The notes beneath the pieces were generated by a model, which saw nothing but the letters and a program-made list of their open reading frames with translations, made no database searches and was not told the DNA's origin. Made by a program: the position numbers and the translations under genes. From Methylocapsa acidiphila B2 (GTDB taxonomy: Bacteria > Pseudomonadota > Alphaproteobacteria > Rhizobiales > Beijerinckiaceae), in NCBI RefSeq assembly GCF_000427445.1, contig NZ_KE386496.1, forward strand, positions 1,116,001-1,180,000: a stretch of DNA of 64,000 nt, read 5' to 3'. Positions 47,806 to 58,074 of the stretch are shown piece after piece; the first letter of the stretch is position 1, and each line of letters starts with the position of its first letter.

Positions 47806-50157
47806 ATGAACAACGATGAACGCGCATCTTCTGCGAGGCACGCCGCCCTAGTCGGAACAACAAAAGCGCTTCGGAAAAGCGGCCTTTCAGCCTCAATTCT
47901 TGCAAGCCTCGCCTTAGGCGTCTCGACCTTCGCCTTGCGCGCGGCGGCGCAGGAGGCCCACGCCGGCGCGGACGTCGCCTTGCAGCCGATCGATGTCTCG
48001 GGAGGAACTCCGGCAAGCGCTGGTAGCGGAGAGGGCGCGGGCGCGCCCGGATGGCAAAGCCCGTCCGAGAAAATGGGCTATAGCGCGCCGCCTATCCTGA
48101 CCACGACCACTAAGATCAACGTGCCGACTTTCGATCTGCCCATCGCGGTGCAATCCGTGCCCGAGCAGGTCATCGTCGACCAGAACGCCATAACCATACA
48201 AGACGCGCTCCAGAACGTCAGCGGCGTGCAGTCGAACAATAACAATATCGAAGGCTATGTCTTCAACATACGCGGCTTCAACAGCTTCAACGTGCTCCGC
48301 GACGGATTGCTGATCGGCGTCGCCATCCCGCAAGCCTATGACACCGCCAATCTGCAAAGCGTCGATGTTCTTAAGGGTCCGGCGTCATTCATCTTCGGCC
48401 GCGCCGATCCCGGCGGCGTCATTAATATGGTGACGAAAAAGCCTCTCGATACGCCCTATTACAGCGTCGAGCAGCAGATGGGCTCGTTCAACATGCTGCG
48501 CTCGGTATGGGATTTGACCGGCCCTGCGCAGATCCAAGGCATCACGGAGGGAGCCGTCAGCTACCGGTTTAGCGGCGCATATCAGGACGGCGGCCAATGG
48601 GTGGATTTCACCAACACCCGGAAACTTCTGCTGAGCCCGGCCATCACCTTCAAGCTCACGCCCTCGACAATACTCACCGTCGAGGGGCAATATACCCGCG
48701 AGGATGGCCGCAGCGATGTCGGCCAGCCGGCGCTCGGCGCCTATCCGGCCAATATTCCCGTCACCCGCTCCTTCCTCGAACCCAATGAGCCCTTGGACAC
48801 GGTGCGTAGCTCGCTGATCAGCTACAATCTCCGACATGAGATCAATAATGATTGGGCGATCACCAATCGATTCCTCGCGGCGCGCGGCGTGATCGAAAAG
48901 ACCGACATGACCGCCAATGATATGAGCACGACCTCTTGGTTCACCCTCGACCAAGGCGTCACCTATCAGAAATTGACGGGGACCAACTATTCGGCCAATC
49001 TCGACCTGACCGGCAAATTTTTCGTCGCCGGCTCCCGACATGACATCTTGATTGGAACTGACTATTTCTATCAATACTACAATTACGTACTATCCGGCGA
49101 CGGGAACTATCCGATCAATATCTATAATCCGACTTATGGAACCGTGCCCTATTACGCTTTCGCCACCGCCGCCGCCAAGGCGTGGACCAACACGGCAGGC
49201 TTCACCATGTTCTCCTGCAGTCAGCAAAGGGACCTTGGCGTCTACGGACAAGATTCAATCACGCTCTTCGACAATCTCCATATCTTGATTGGCGGCCGCT
49301 ACGATCTGGCCGACGTGCGGTCAGGGAATTCCACTAATTACAACGGCTCGGCGACTTTCGGCGAGGCTTATGAAAGATTCAATACAAACCCGCTACAGCA
49401 CAATCAATTCCTCAGCCCGCGCTACGGCGTGAACTACCAGCCTGTGCCATGGATCGCCTTCTATGGCAGCTACACAAAATCCTTCGGTCAACCCAATGGC
49501 ATATCCGACAATAATGAGCCGCTTCCACCGGAGATCGCCGAAGGATGGGAAGGCGGCGTCAAGACCGAGCTGCTCGACAAAAGGCTGACGACCACGCTCG
49601 CCTTTTTCACCATCACGAAATCGAATGTCCTCACGCCCGTCGATCCCAATGATCCGTACTCGCCGTCGCGCCCGATCGGCCTGGTCCGCAGCCAGGGCGT
49701 CGAACTCGACGCGCTTGGAAAGCTCACCGGCGAGCTCAGCGTCATCGGGAGCTATTCGCATATCGACGCAAAAGTGATCAAGGACAATGGGGGCCTGCTT
49801 GGACATACGCCGGCCAGCGTCGCGCCGAATTCGGGCAGCGTGTTTCTCGCCTATGAATTCGCGCCAGACAATATCCTTCACGGATGGCGCGCCGGCGGCG
49901 GCGTTTACGCCGTGGGACAAAGATGGGGAGACGACCAGAACGATTTCGTCCTACCAGCCTACGCCCGTCTAGACGCATTCGCCGCCTACAAGGCGACATT
50001 CGGCCCGACTCGCTGGACCGGCCAGATCAACATTCAAAATATAGCCAACACGACCTATTACACAGGCACGGACTTTTGGTACAATAACTCCCCGAGATTT
50101 GGAATTCACACTGGCGCGCCGCGGGCGATCACCGTGTCGCTCAAAGTGGAATATTAG
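47806..50157 (+). CDS. TonB-dependent siderophore receptor
   Basis: The protein has 783 residues. A signal peptide with core 'ILASLALGVSTFALRAAA' leads into a variable N-terminus without an FecA-type signalling domain. The plug is at about 90-220 ('AITIQDALQNVSGVQ', 'SVDVLKGPASFIFGRADPGG', 'NMVTKKPLD') and the 22-strand barrel runs to the terminal 'VSLKVEY'. It should import a ferric siderophore. The PepSY gene follows 2 bp later. Ligand unknown. Confidence 0.92.
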   Translation: MNNDERASSARHAALVGTTKALRKSGLSASILASLALGVSTFALRAAAQEAHAGADVALQPIDVSGGTPASAGSGEGAGAPGWQSPSEKMGYSAPPILTTTTKINVPTFDLPIAVQSVPEQVIVDQNAITIQDALQNVSGVQSNNNNIEGYVFNIRGFNSFNVLRDGLLIGVAIPQAYDTANLQSVDVLKGPASFIFGRADPGGVINMVTKKPLDTPYYSVEQQMGSFNMLRSVWDLTGPAQIQGITEGAVSYRFSGAYQDGGQWVDFTNTRKLLLSPAITFKLTPSTILTVEGQYTREDGRSDVGQPALGAYPANIPVTRSFLEPNEPLDTVRSSLISYNLRHEINNDWAITNRFLAARGVIEKTDMTANDMSTTSWFTLDQGVTYQKLTGTNYSANLDLTGKFFVAGSRHDILIGTDYFYQYYNYVLSGDGNYPINIYNPTYGTVPYYAFATAAAKAWTNTAGFTMFSCSQQRDLGVYGQDSITLFDNLHILIGGRYDLADVRSGNSTNYNGSATFGEAYERFNTNPLQHNQFLSPRYGVNYQPVPWIAFYGSYTKSFGQPNGISDNNEPLPPEIAEGWEGGVKTELLDKRLTTTLAFFTITKSNVLTPVDPNDPYSPSRPIGLVRSQGVELDALGKLTGELSVIGSYSHIDAKVIKDNGGLLGHTPASVAPNSGSVFLAYEFAPDNILHGWRAGGGVYAVGQRWGDDQNDFVLPAYARLDAFAAYKATFGPTRWTGQINIQNIANTTYYTGTDFWYNNSPRFGIHTGAPRAITVSLKVEY

Positions 50158-50159
50158 GC

Positions 50160-51437
50160 GTGGCCCGACGCGTCCTTCTCCTGCTTCATCGCTGGGCGGG
50201 CCTAGCGATGACCTTGTTTCTGGTCATCGTCGGCCTAACCGGCAGCCTGCTCGCCTTCAACAGCGAGCTTGAGCGGCTCATCAGCCCGCAATTCTACGCG
50301 GCGGAGCGTCCGGACGCGCCCATGCTCGATCTGGCGACGCTTGCCGAACGCGCTGAAGCCCTCGCGCCGATGGCGCGCGCGCGAAGCGTGTCGCTTGCGG
50401 AGCCCGGCCAGGCCATGGTCTGGATGATCCCGCGCGCCGATCCAACAGGGGCCGAGCCCAAAGAACTGGGGTTCAACCAGCTTTTCCTGGATCCATGGAC
50501 CGGCGCCGAACTGGGCCGACGCAGCTGGGCCGAGCTGTCGGAAGGTTGGACCAACCTGATGCCGTTCATCTACAAGCTGCATTTCGAGCTTGCGCTCGGC
50601 ATGCCCGGCGTCTGGATCCTTGGGGTAGTGGCCCTTGTCTGGACGATTGATTGCTTCGTCGGCTTCTATCTCACGCTTCCAGCCGGCGGCGCGCTGTTTT
50701 GGCGGCGGTGGGGCCCGGCGTGGCTGATCCGCTTTCGCGGCGGCGCCTTTCGCCTCAATTTCGATCTGCACCGCGCGGGCGGACTATGGCTCTGGGCCGC
50801 CCTGCTCGTCTTCGCCTGGTCCAGCGTCTACATGAACCTATGGGACACGGTCTACACCTGGACCACAAAAGCCGCGCTCGACTACAGGCCGGTATGGGCA
50901 GAGCTACAAGACGCACCGAAGCCCTTGGAAAACCCGCGCCTCGGCTGGCGCGCCGCGCTAGCGGCTGGCGAAGGCCTGATGGCCGAGGAGGCGCAAAAAC
51001 GCGGATTCGTCGTCGAACGGCCGTTCAGCCTCTCTTATGACGCGGGAAAAGGCGTTTACGTCTTTGAGGTCCGAAGCAGCCTCGACATCCGGGACAAGAC
51101 CGGCCAGACGCAGATCTATCTCGACGGCGACACAGCCGCCTTGCGTCTCGTCGCGCTTCCAACTGGACAATATAGCGGCAATACAGTCACGAGCTGGCTC
51201 GCTGGGCTGCATATGGCGGCTGTCTTCGGCCTGCCCTGGCGCATTTTCGTTTGCGCGCTCGGGCTGGCGGTCGTCATGCTGTCCGTCACCGGCGTCTATA
51301 TATGGCTCAAGAAACGACGCGCGCGCAGGCGCTCGGCGTCGCGCCGCGTCGTCGTGAAGCCGGCGGCGCGCGCTATATTTCCACCTTTTCGCCTGCCTTG
51401 GCCCAGCCGTCGAAGCCGCCTGGATAATGCGCCGTGA
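50160..51437 (+). CDS. PepSY-associated TM protein, iron-uptake type
   Basis: The protein has 425 residues from a GTG just after the receptor stop. Four TMs: 'AGLAMTLFLVIVGLTGSLLA', one near 145-165, one near 200-220, and one near 360-385. 'LLLHRWAGLAMT' and 'FRLNFDLHRAGGLWLWAALL' are the two His-containing segments typical of this family, often proposed to reduce ferric siderophores. The C-terminus is Arg-rich. Its last 65 bp overlap the convergent rhodanese gene. Confidence 0.86.
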   Translation: MARRVLLLLHRWAGLAMTLFLVIVGLTGSLLAFNSELERLISPQFYAAERPDAPMLDLATLAERAEALAPMARARSVSLAEPGQAMVWMIPRADPTGAEPKELGFNQLFLDPWTGAELGRRSWAELSEGWTNLMPFIYKLHFELALGMPGVWILGVVALVWTIDCFVGFYLTLPAGGALFWRRWGPAWLIRFRGGAFRLNFDLHRAGGLWLWAALLVFAWSSVYMNLWDTVYTWTTKAALDYRPVWAELQDAPKPLENPRLGWRAALAAGEGLMAEEAQKRGFVVERPFSLSYDAGKGVYVFEVRSSLDIRDKTGQTQIYLDGDTAALRLVALPTGQYSGNTVTSWLAGLHMAAVFGLPWRIFVCALGLAVVMLSVTGVYIWLKKRRARRRSASRRVVVKPAARAIFPPFRLPWPSRRSRLDNAP

Positions 51438-51696
51438 CGTCGCCGCGGCCCGCCGCCTGCGCGAGCTCCAACGCTTTCAGCGAACGTCCGCCGGCGCGGC
51501 AGGAGAGGACCACACGCTTGCCGGGCTCTTTCGGCAAAATCGTGGGATCGAATTTTTGCAAAGGATTGAGCGTCGCGCCGGGAATGCGGCCGGCGGCGAA
51601 TTCATTGGGCTCACGCACGTCGACGAGCAAGATAGAGCCGTCAGCGAGGCCCTGCTTCAATTCGTCGATCGTCACATTTTCAACTTTAGCAGCCAT
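51373..51696 (-). CDS. Single-domain rhodanese
   Basis: The protein has 107 residues. The active-site loop is 'LSCRAGGRS' with the catalytic Cys at about residue 65. 'LVDVREPNEFAAGRIPGA' is the family motif. It transfers sulfane sulfur in the cytoplasm. It overlaps the 3' end of the PepSY gene tail to tail by 65 bp. Confidence 0.93.
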   Translation of the reverse strand: MAAKVENVTIDELKQGLADGSILLVDVREPNEFAAGRIPGATLNPLQKFDPTILPKEPGKRVVLSCRAGGRSLKALELAQAAGRGDVTAHYPGGFDGWAKAGEKVEI

Positions 51697-51810
51697 GCCT
51701 GAAAGTCCTGTTTTGATGAAGCTCGCGCCGGTTCAAGGCACGCAATCGCCATGCCTTTCTAGCCCGCTCCCCGGTAAAATCCATGGCTCATATGACAATT
51801 CTTCGGCAAT

Positions 51811-52440
51811 TTACGCCGGGTCGCGGCTTCGCGCGACGGCGATCGCTTCGGCGGCCGAAAGATCGCTGGGTTCATTCGCATTGAAGAACGGATCGACGGG
51901 CGCGGCTGGCCAATCGGCGATGGCGAGGCGATAACGCGCAGTGAAGCGGTCAATCTTGCGCAGGTCTTCCTCGACCAGAGCCCGTCTCAAATCGGCTCTG
52001 AGCGAAACCGGCCAGAGCGCGACGACCGGATGGGCGACGCCGCCTGAACTCGCGCAGGCGATGTCCGCGCCCTCGCGCGCCCGCGCCTCGGCGAGTCGGG
52101 CGACGAGATCGCCGGGCAAAAATGGCGTGTCGGTCGGCGCGCTCAACCCATAAGCCACGTCTGGACGCTGCGCGGCGATCCAGTCAAGCCCGGCGAGAAT
52201 CCCCGCGAGCGGGCCTTTGAACCCAGGCAGGTCGTCGGGAACGATCCGCAGGCCAAAATCCGCGAGCCGCGCCGGATCGCCATTGGCGTTGAGGACGAGC
52301 CCCGCACATTGCGGCGCCAGCGCCTCGATGACGCGGGCGAGAATGGTCTCGCCGCCGACCGTTCGCAAAGCCTTGTCGCCGCCACCCATGCGTCGCGCGA
52401 GTCCGCCGGCAAGCAATATGCCGATACAGGGCTCAATCAT
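51811..52440 (-). CDS. mobA: Molybdenum cofactor guanylyltransferase MobA
   Basis: The protein has 209 residues. It joins GMP to molybdopterin to give MGD. '[19 protein letters not shown]' is the nucleotide-binding loop, and '[10 protein letters not shown]' the metal-binding motif. It overlaps fdhD by 8 bp, so it is probably co-transcribed with the formate dehydrogenase that needs the cofactor. Confidence 0.93.
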   Translation of the reverse strand: MIEPCIGILLAGGLARRMGGGDKALRTVGGETILARVIEALAPQCAGLVLNANGDPARLADFGLRIVPDDLPGFKGPLAGILAGLDWIAAQRPDVAYGLSAPTDTPFLPGDLVARLAEARAREGADIACASSGGVAHPVVALWPVSLRADLRRALVEEDLRKIDRFTARYRLAIADWPAAPVDPFFNANEPSDLSAAEAIAVARSRDPA

Positions 52441-53332
52441 CGGCGCTGGCGCCTTTACGATGGGCGCGAGCGGATTCCTCGGCGACGTAGGCGAGATCCT
52501 GATCGAACACGATGCGCTCCTCGCCGGAAAGCGCGACGAAGCGCTTTCCGCGCGCGCGGCCGATCAAGGTCAATCCGGTCCGGCGCGCCAGCTCGACGCC
52601 GGAGGCGGTGAAGCCGGAGCGCGAGACGAGCACCGGAATGCCCATGCGCACCGTCTTGATGACCATTTCCGAAGTCAGCCGCCCTGTGGTGTAGAAGATC
52701 TTATTGGCGGGATCGATCTTGTTGACGAACATCCAGCCGGCGATCTTATCGACGGCGTTATGGCGCCCGACATCCTCCATATAGACCAGGGGACGGTCCG
52801 CCTCGCAGAGCACGCAGCCATGAATGGCCCCCGCCTCGAGATAGAGCGAGGGCGTCAGATTGATCACATGGGTCAGGCGATAGAGCCAGGAGGTGCGAAT
52901 CTGCGCCGCCGGCAGCTTCACCTCCTCGATCGCCTCCATCAAATCGCCAAAGGTCGTGCCTTGCGCGCAGCCCGAGGTGAGCGTGCGCTTGCGCATCTTG
53001 TCTTCGTAATCCGTTCGTCGCGTCGTGCGCACGACGACGACGTCGAGCTCCTCGTCGAAATCGGCGCCAGTGACTTCATCATCAGGCCGCAACATCATCT
53101 GGTTCAGGAGATAGCCGACGCCGAGCAGGCCCGGATGATCGCCGATGGTCATCATCGTGACGATCTCCTGCGCGTTGAGATAGAGCGTCAGCGGCTTTTC
53201 CGAGACGACGCGCGTCCTGACCCGCGCGCCGGTCTGGTCGACGCCCTCGACCTCGCAGCTCAGCCGAGGATCCGCCGGATCAGGGCGAATGACATAGCTC
53301 GAAAAGACGTCGGCTTCCGCTAGCTCGGCCAT
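52433..53332 (-). CDS. fdhD: Formate dehydrogenase sulfurtransferase FdhD
   Basis: The protein has 299 residues. It passes sulfur from a cysteine desulfurase to the Mo/W-bisMGD cofactor. '[14 protein letters not shown]' carries the conserved Cys; '[20 protein letters not shown]' has the second Cys pair and the nucleotide loop. It lies between FDH alpha and mobA. Confidence 0.92.
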   Translation of the reverse strand: MAELAEADVFSSYVIRPDPADPRLSCEVEGVDQTGARVRTRVVSEKPLTLYLNAQEIVTMMTIGDHPGLLGVGYLLNQMMLRPDDEVTGADFDEELDVVVVRTTRRTDYEDKMRKRTLTSGCAQGTTFGDLMEAIEEVKLPAAQIRTSWLYRLTHVINLTPSLYLEAGAIHGCVLCEADRPLVYMEDVGRHNAVDKIAGWMFVNKIDPANKIFYTTGRLTSEMVIKTVRMGIPVLVSRSGFTASGVELARRTGLTLIGRARGKRFVALSGEERIVFDQDLAYVAEESARAHRKGASADD

Positions 53333-53348
53333 ATCGTCGGCGCCCTCT

Positions 53349-53403
53349 CTCAGAACGGGACGCGAAAAAGTCGAACCCAGCTTTTCGCGTAAAACCCCGC
53401 TCT
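53349..53403. repeat. Palindromic intergenic element, copy D
   Basis: CGCGAAAAAGTCG, then AACCCAG, then CTTTTCGCG: a hairpin related to the other elements, in the 146-bp gap between fdhD and FDH alpha. Confidence 0.5.
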
Positions 53404-53478
53404 CATTTCAGGACCCGACCGCTTGCTCTCGGCTGTTTCCCTCCAACAGCAAGCGATTCAGGCAGAGGCGGAAGGATC

Positions 53479-56247
53479 TTATTCCGCCGCTTCACGCGCT
53501 TCTGCGCGCGTCACCCTGACCGCGCAGAACTTGAACTCGGGGATTTTGCCGAATGGGTCCAAGGCCGGGTTGGTCAAAAGATTCGCCGCCGCCTCGGCGT
53601 AGCAGAAGGGCATGAAGACGAAATTCTCCGGCACGTCGCGATCCGAGCGGACCTTGATCTCGACGGCGCCGCGCCGCGTCTCGAGCCGGATGAAATCGCC
53701 GGGCCAGAGATTGAGCCGGCGCAGGTCCTTCGGCGACAGAAAGGCGACCGCCTCAGGCTCCAATGTGTCGAGCACATTGGCGCGCCGCGTCATCGAGCCC
53801 GTGTGCCAATGCTCGAGAAGCCGGCCGGTCGAAAGCACCATCGGATATTCGTCGTCCGGCAATTCGTCGGGCGGGACGACATTGGCGGGGACGATCTTGC
53901 CGCGCCCGGATTCAGTCGGAAAGCCGGTGGTGAAAATGATCTCATTGCCGGGCGCGTCCGCCGAATCCGCCGGATAGGTGACGGCGCCTTCGCGCTCCAC
54001 ACGCTCCCAGCTGATATTGGCGAGCGACGGCATGAGGCTCGCCATTTCAGTGTAGACCTCGGCGGGCCCTGGATAATTCCAATTGAGGCCCATGCGTTTG
54101 GCGATCTCCTGAATGATCCAGAGATCTTGGCGCGCGTCGCCGGGCGGCGACACGACCGGGCGGCCCATTTGCACCCGGCGGTCGGTGTTGGTGAAGGTGC
54201 CGAGCTTCTCGGCAAAGGCGGAAGCCGGCAGGATCACGTCGGCATGGAAGGCCGTCTCGGTGACGAAGAGATCCTGCACGACAAGATGATCGAGCTTGGC
54301 GAGCGCTTGCCTCGCATGCTGCAAATCGGGGTCCGACATGGCCGGATTCTCGCCCTCGACATACATGCCCGTGATCTCGCCGGCGTGGATCGCGTTCATG
54401 ATCTCGACTACGGTCAGGCCGCGCTGCGGATCAATCTCCTGGCCCCAGACCTGCTCGAAAGCCTCGCGCAGATCTGTTCTCCCGACCGGCTGATAATCGG
54501 GCAGGAACATTGGGATGAGGCCGGCGTCCGAAGCGCCTTGCACATTGTTCTGGCCGCGCAGCGGATGCAGCCCCGTGCCAGGCCGCCCGATCTGGCCGGT
54601 GACGAGGGCGAGCGCGATCAGGCAGCGCGAATTATCCGTTCCATGGATGTGCTGGCTGATGCCCATGCCCCAGAAGATGATCGAGGATTTGGCCTTGGCG
54701 TAGAGGCGCGCGACCTCGCGCAGGGTCTCGGCCGGGATTCCGCAGATCGGGGCCATTTTCTCCGGCGTGAAATCAACGATGCGCGCCTTCAGCTCCTCGA
54801 AGCCTTCGGTGTAGCCGGCGATATATTGCTCGTCGGTGAGCCCCTCAGTGATGATTGTGTTCAACATCGCATTCAGCATGGCGACGTCGCTGCCCGGCTT
54901 GAAGGCGAGATGCTTATAGGCGTGGCGCGACAAGGTCTGCCCGCGCGGATCCATGACGATGAGCTTCGCGCCCTTCTGCGCCGCATTCTTGATGAAGGTC
55001 GCGGCGACCGGATGATTGACGGTCGGATTGGCGCCGATGACGATGATGACCTCGGCTTCGAGCGCCGCCGAGAAGGGCGCCGAGACCGCGCCGGAGTTCA
55101 GCCCCTCCATTAAGGCCGCGACCGACGAGGCGTGGCACAGCCTGGTGCAATGATCGACATTGTTGGAGCCGAAGCCGGTGCGGACCAGCTTTTGGAACAG
55201 ATAGGCTTCCTCGTTCGAGCCCTTGGCCGAGCCAAAGCCCGCCAGTGCCTTCACGCCTTTCTCGTCCCTGATCTTGACGAGCCCCTTGGCGGCGACGTCG
55301 AGCGCCTCCTCCCAAGTGGCCTCGCGGAAATGGGTGAAAGGATTGGCCGGATCGACTTGATCGTTCGAATCCTTCTTCGCATTGGGCAGGCGGATGAGCG
55401 GCTTCGTCAGGCGGTGGGGATGGTGAATATAATCGAAGCCGAAGCGACCCTTGACGCAAAGGCGGTTTTGGTTCGCGGGACCATTGCGGCCTTCGGCGTA
55501 AATGATCTGCTCGTCCTTGACCTGGTAGCTCACCTGGCAGCCGACGCCGCAGAAGGGGCAAAGCGAATCGACGCTCCGGTCCGCATAGACGGTGCGGGTC
55601 TGATGCTCGTCGAGCAGCGCCGAAGGCATGAGCGCGCCAGTCGGGCAGGCCTGCACGCATTCGCCGCAGGCGACGCAGGAGGATTCGCCCATGGGATCGT
55701 CGAGATCGAAGACGATCTTGGCGTCATGATTGCGGTAGGCCATGCCGATGACGTCATTGACCTGCACTTCGCGGCAGCCGCGCATGCAGAGGCCGCATTG
55801 GATGCAGGCGTCGAGATTGACCCGCATCGCCGGATGGCTCGCGTCGCCGATCCAGCGCGCGGCGGCGGGAAAGCGGCTCGCGTGGACCTCGACCTTGTCA
55901 GCCCAATGCCAAAATTTCGAATCCGGATCATGCGAGGTCGCCCGCGCCGGCTGGTCTGCGACCAGAAGCTCGATGACCATTTTCCGCGCCTTGGCGGCGC
56001 GCTCGCTGGCCGTCTTCACCTTCATGCCGATGCTCGGCGTGCGCTTGCAGGAAGCGGCGAGCACCCGCTCGCCCTCAATCTCGACCATGCAGGCGCGGCA
56101 ATTGCCGTCGGCGCGATAACCGGGCTCCGGCGAGTAGCACAGATGCGGGATGTCGGTCCCCATCCGCTGGGCGACCTGCCAAATCGTTTCGCCCGGCGCG
56201 GCCTCGGCTTGCCGTCCGTCGAGCTCGAAGCTGATCTTATCGGTCAT
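53479..56247 (-). CDS. fdh1A: NAD-linked formate dehydrogenase, alpha (catalytic) subunit
   Basis: The protein has 922 residues. N-terminal [2Fe-2S] domain (Cys37, 50, 53, 67), two [4Fe-4S] sites ('CIQCGLCMRGC', 'CVACGECVQACP'), then a further cluster 'LCPFCGVGC' and the molybdopterin domains. The catalytic residue is Cys371 in 'HCTRLCHASS' where E. coli FdhF has Sec. The C-terminal MGD domain ends 'RVTRAEAREAAE'. It oxidises formate to CO2, feeding electrons to the beta subunit. Mo or W cannot be told from sequence. The start overlaps the beta gene stop (ATGA). Confidence 0.95.
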   Translation of the reverse strand: MTDKISFELDGRQAEAAPGETIWQVAQRMGTDIPHLCYSPEPGYRADGNCRACMVEIEGERVLAASCKRTPSIGMKVKTASERAAKARKMVIELLVADQPARATSHDPDSKFWHWADKVEVHASRFPAAARWIGDASHPAMRVNLDACIQCGLCMRGCREVQVNDVIGMAYRNHDAKIVFDLDDPMGESSCVACGECVQACPTGALMPSALLDEHQTRTVYADRSVDSLCPFCGVGCQVSYQVKDEQIIYAEGRNGPANQNRLCVKGRFGFDYIHHPHRLTKPLIRLPNAKKDSNDQVDPANPFTHFREATWEEALDVAAKGLVKIRDEKGVKALAGFGSAKGSNEEAYLFQKLVRTGFGSNNVDHCTRLCHASSVAALMEGLNSGAVSAPFSAALEAEVIIVIGANPTVNHPVAATFIKNAAQKGAKLIVMDPRGQTLSRHAYKHLAFKPGSDVAMLNAMLNTIITEGLTDEQYIAGYTEGFEELKARIVDFTPEKMAPICGIPAETLREVARLYAKAKSSIIFWGMGISQHIHGTDNSRCLIALALVTGQIGRPGTGLHPLRGQNNVQGASDAGLIPMFLPDYQPVGRTDLREAFEQVWGQEIDPQRGLTVVEIMNAIHAGEITGMYVEGENPAMSDPDLQHARQALAKLDHLVVQDLFVTETAFHADVILPASAFAEKLGTFTNTDRRVQMGRPVVSPPGDARQDLWIIQEIAKRMGLNWNYPGPAEVYTEMASLMPSLANISWERVEREGAVTYPADSADAPGNEIIFTTGFPTESGRGKIVPANVVPPDELPDDEYPMVLSTGRLLEHWHTGSMTRRANVLDTLEPEAVAFLSPKDLRRLNLWPGDFIRLETRRGAVEIKVRSDRDVPENFVFMPFCYAEAAANLLTNPALDPFGKIPEFKFCAVRVTRAEAREAAE

Positions 56248-57956
56248 TCCGCTGCTCCCTTGGGCGCGAATTCTTCAGGAAAGAATTTGATGACGGTCAT
56301 CAAAGGATTGGAGGCGGCCTGCCCCAACCCGCAAATCGAGGCGTCGCGCATGGTCTGGCTCAACTCGCCGAGCAAGTCTTGATCCCACTCCTGCGCCTCC
56401 ATAAGGGCGGCCGCCTTTTGCGTGCCGACGCGGCAGGGCGTGCATTGACCGCAGCTCTCATCCTCGAAGAAACGCATGAGGTTGAGCGCCGCGGATTTTA
56501 TGTCGTCTTGTTGCGAGAGCACGATGACGGCGGCCGAGCCGATGAAGCAGCCGTATTTTTCCAGCGTGCCGAAATCGAGCGGAATATCGTCCATCGAAGC
56601 CGGCAAGATGCCGCCCGACGCTCCTCCGGGCAGATAGGCGCGGAATTCATGGCCCTCCGCCATGCCGCCGCAATATTCCTCGATCAGCTCGCGGATCGTG
56701 ACCCCGGCGGGCGCGAGCTTCACGCCCGGCGACTTGACCCGACCTGAAACGGAATAGCTGCGCAGCCCATGGCGATCGTTGCGGCCCTGGCGCGTCCACC
56801 ACTCGGCGCCCTTCTCGACAATGTCGCGCACCCAGAACAAGGTCTCGACATTGTTGATGAGCGTGGCGCGGCCGAAGAGCCCGACCTGGAACGGAAACGG
56901 CGGCTTGTGGCGCGGCAGGCCGCGCTTGCCCTCGAGGCTCTCGAGCATCGAGGATTCCTCGCCGCAAATATACGCGCCCGCGCCGCGCCGCAGATGGATT
57001 ATCGGGTCGCCCGGAGGCAATTTAGCGATCTCGCGAAGCAGAATCTCCCGCGCCGCCGGATATTCGTCGCGCAGATAAATATAGATCTCCGGCGCCTCGA
57101 CCACATGCGCACCGATCAGCGCGCCTTCGAGGAAGCGATGCGGATCGGATTCGAGATAGAAGCGATCCTTGAACGTTCCGGGCTCGCCTTCGTCGCCATT
57201 GACCGCCATGAGGCGGGGGCCCGGCTCGCCGAGCACCGAACGCCATTTGCGCGCGGTCGGAAAGCCCGCGCCGCCCAGGCCGCGCAAGCTCGCGCCGTCG
57301 AGCGCCTGCAATAGGCTTTCGCTGGTCAAGGCTCCGGACCGGAGCCGTTCGAGAAGCTTGTAGCCGCCTTTGGCGACGTAAGCCTCATAGTCGACATACT
57401 CGGGGATATGCAGATGCGTTTCACCCTGCTCCACCGCGGCGATGACGCGCTCAGGCGTCGCATGATCGACGAAATGATGCCCGACCTCAGCGACCGGGGC
57501 CGTGTCGCAGCGCCCGACGCAAGGAGCGCGCACGACGCGGACATGAGGACCGGCGCCCGAACGCACCGCATGAAGCAGCTTTTCGGCGCCGAAGAGAGCG
57601 CAGCTCAGGGAATCGCAGACGCGAATGGTCAGCGGCGGAACCGGCGGATCGTTTTCCTTCACGACGTCGAAATGGGCGTAGAAGGTCGCGGTCTCGAAGA
57701 CCTCCGCCAGAGAAAGCTTCATCGCATCGGCGAGCGCGCCGAGATGAGCCGCGGAAATCTGGTGATATTTGTCTTGAATCAGATGGAGATGCTCGATCAA
57801 AAGATCGCGCTGGCGGGAGCGGTCGCCGAGGAGCGCCTCGATCTCCTCTTGCGCGATCGGATCGACCTGGCGGCCCTTCGGGATTGATTTGGCCCGCCTG
57901 ACTCCCTCTCCCGGATGGTCGAAACGACGAACGATTTGATGATTGGCGCCTGCCAT
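56244..57956 (-). CDS. fdh1B: NAD-linked formate dehydrogenase, beta subunit (NuoE-NuoF fusion)
   Basis: The protein has 570 residues from the ATG at 57956; an upstream ATG at 58001 has no site. Residues about 30-180 form a NuoE-like thioredoxin [2Fe-2S] domain ('VCDSLSCALFG' and 'APCVGRCDTAP'). Residues about 200-560 form a NuoF-like FMN/NAD domain with 'YICGEESSMLESLEGKRG' and the [4Fe-4S] motif 'CGQCTPCRVGT'. It passes electrons to NAD+. The two-subunit design, with no separate gamma or delta gene, matches the Fdh1 enzyme of methylotrophs. Confidence 0.93.
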   Translation of the reverse strand: MAGANHQIVRRFDHPGEGVRRAKSIPKGRQVDPIAQEEIEALLGDRSRQRDLLIEHLHLIQDKYHQISAAHLGALADAMKLSLAEVFETATFYAHFDVVKENDPPVPPLTIRVCDSLSCALFGAEKLLHAVRSGAGPHVRVVRAPCVGRCDTAPVAEVGHHFVDHATPERVIAAVEQGETHLHIPEYVDYEAYVAKGGYKLLERLRSGALTSESLLQALDGASLRGLGGAGFPTARKWRSVLGEPGPRLMAVNGDEGEPGTFKDRFYLESDPHRFLEGALIGAHVVEAPEIYIYLRDEYPAAREILLREIAKLPPGDPIIHLRRGAGAYICGEESSMLESLEGKRGLPRHKPPFPFQVGLFGRATLINNVETLFWVRDIVEKGAEWWTRQGRNDRHGLRSYSVSGRVKSPGVKLAPAGVTIRELIEEYCGGMAEGHEFRAYLPGGASGGILPASMDDIPLDFGTLEKYGCFIGSAAVIVLSQQDDIKSAALNLMRFFEDESCGQCTPCRVGTQKAAALMEAQEWDQDLLGELSQTMRDASICGLGQAASNPLMTVIKFFPEEFAPKGAAE

Positions 57957-58074
57957 GCGGGGTTGTTTCCTTACCCAAAGACCTGAAGCCAAGGCTTCCA
58001 TTTTGTCTTGTTAGTTTCAAGCAGACATATAGACAAGGCCGCCCCCGGTCTCAAGCAAAAGGCCGGCCAGCGAA

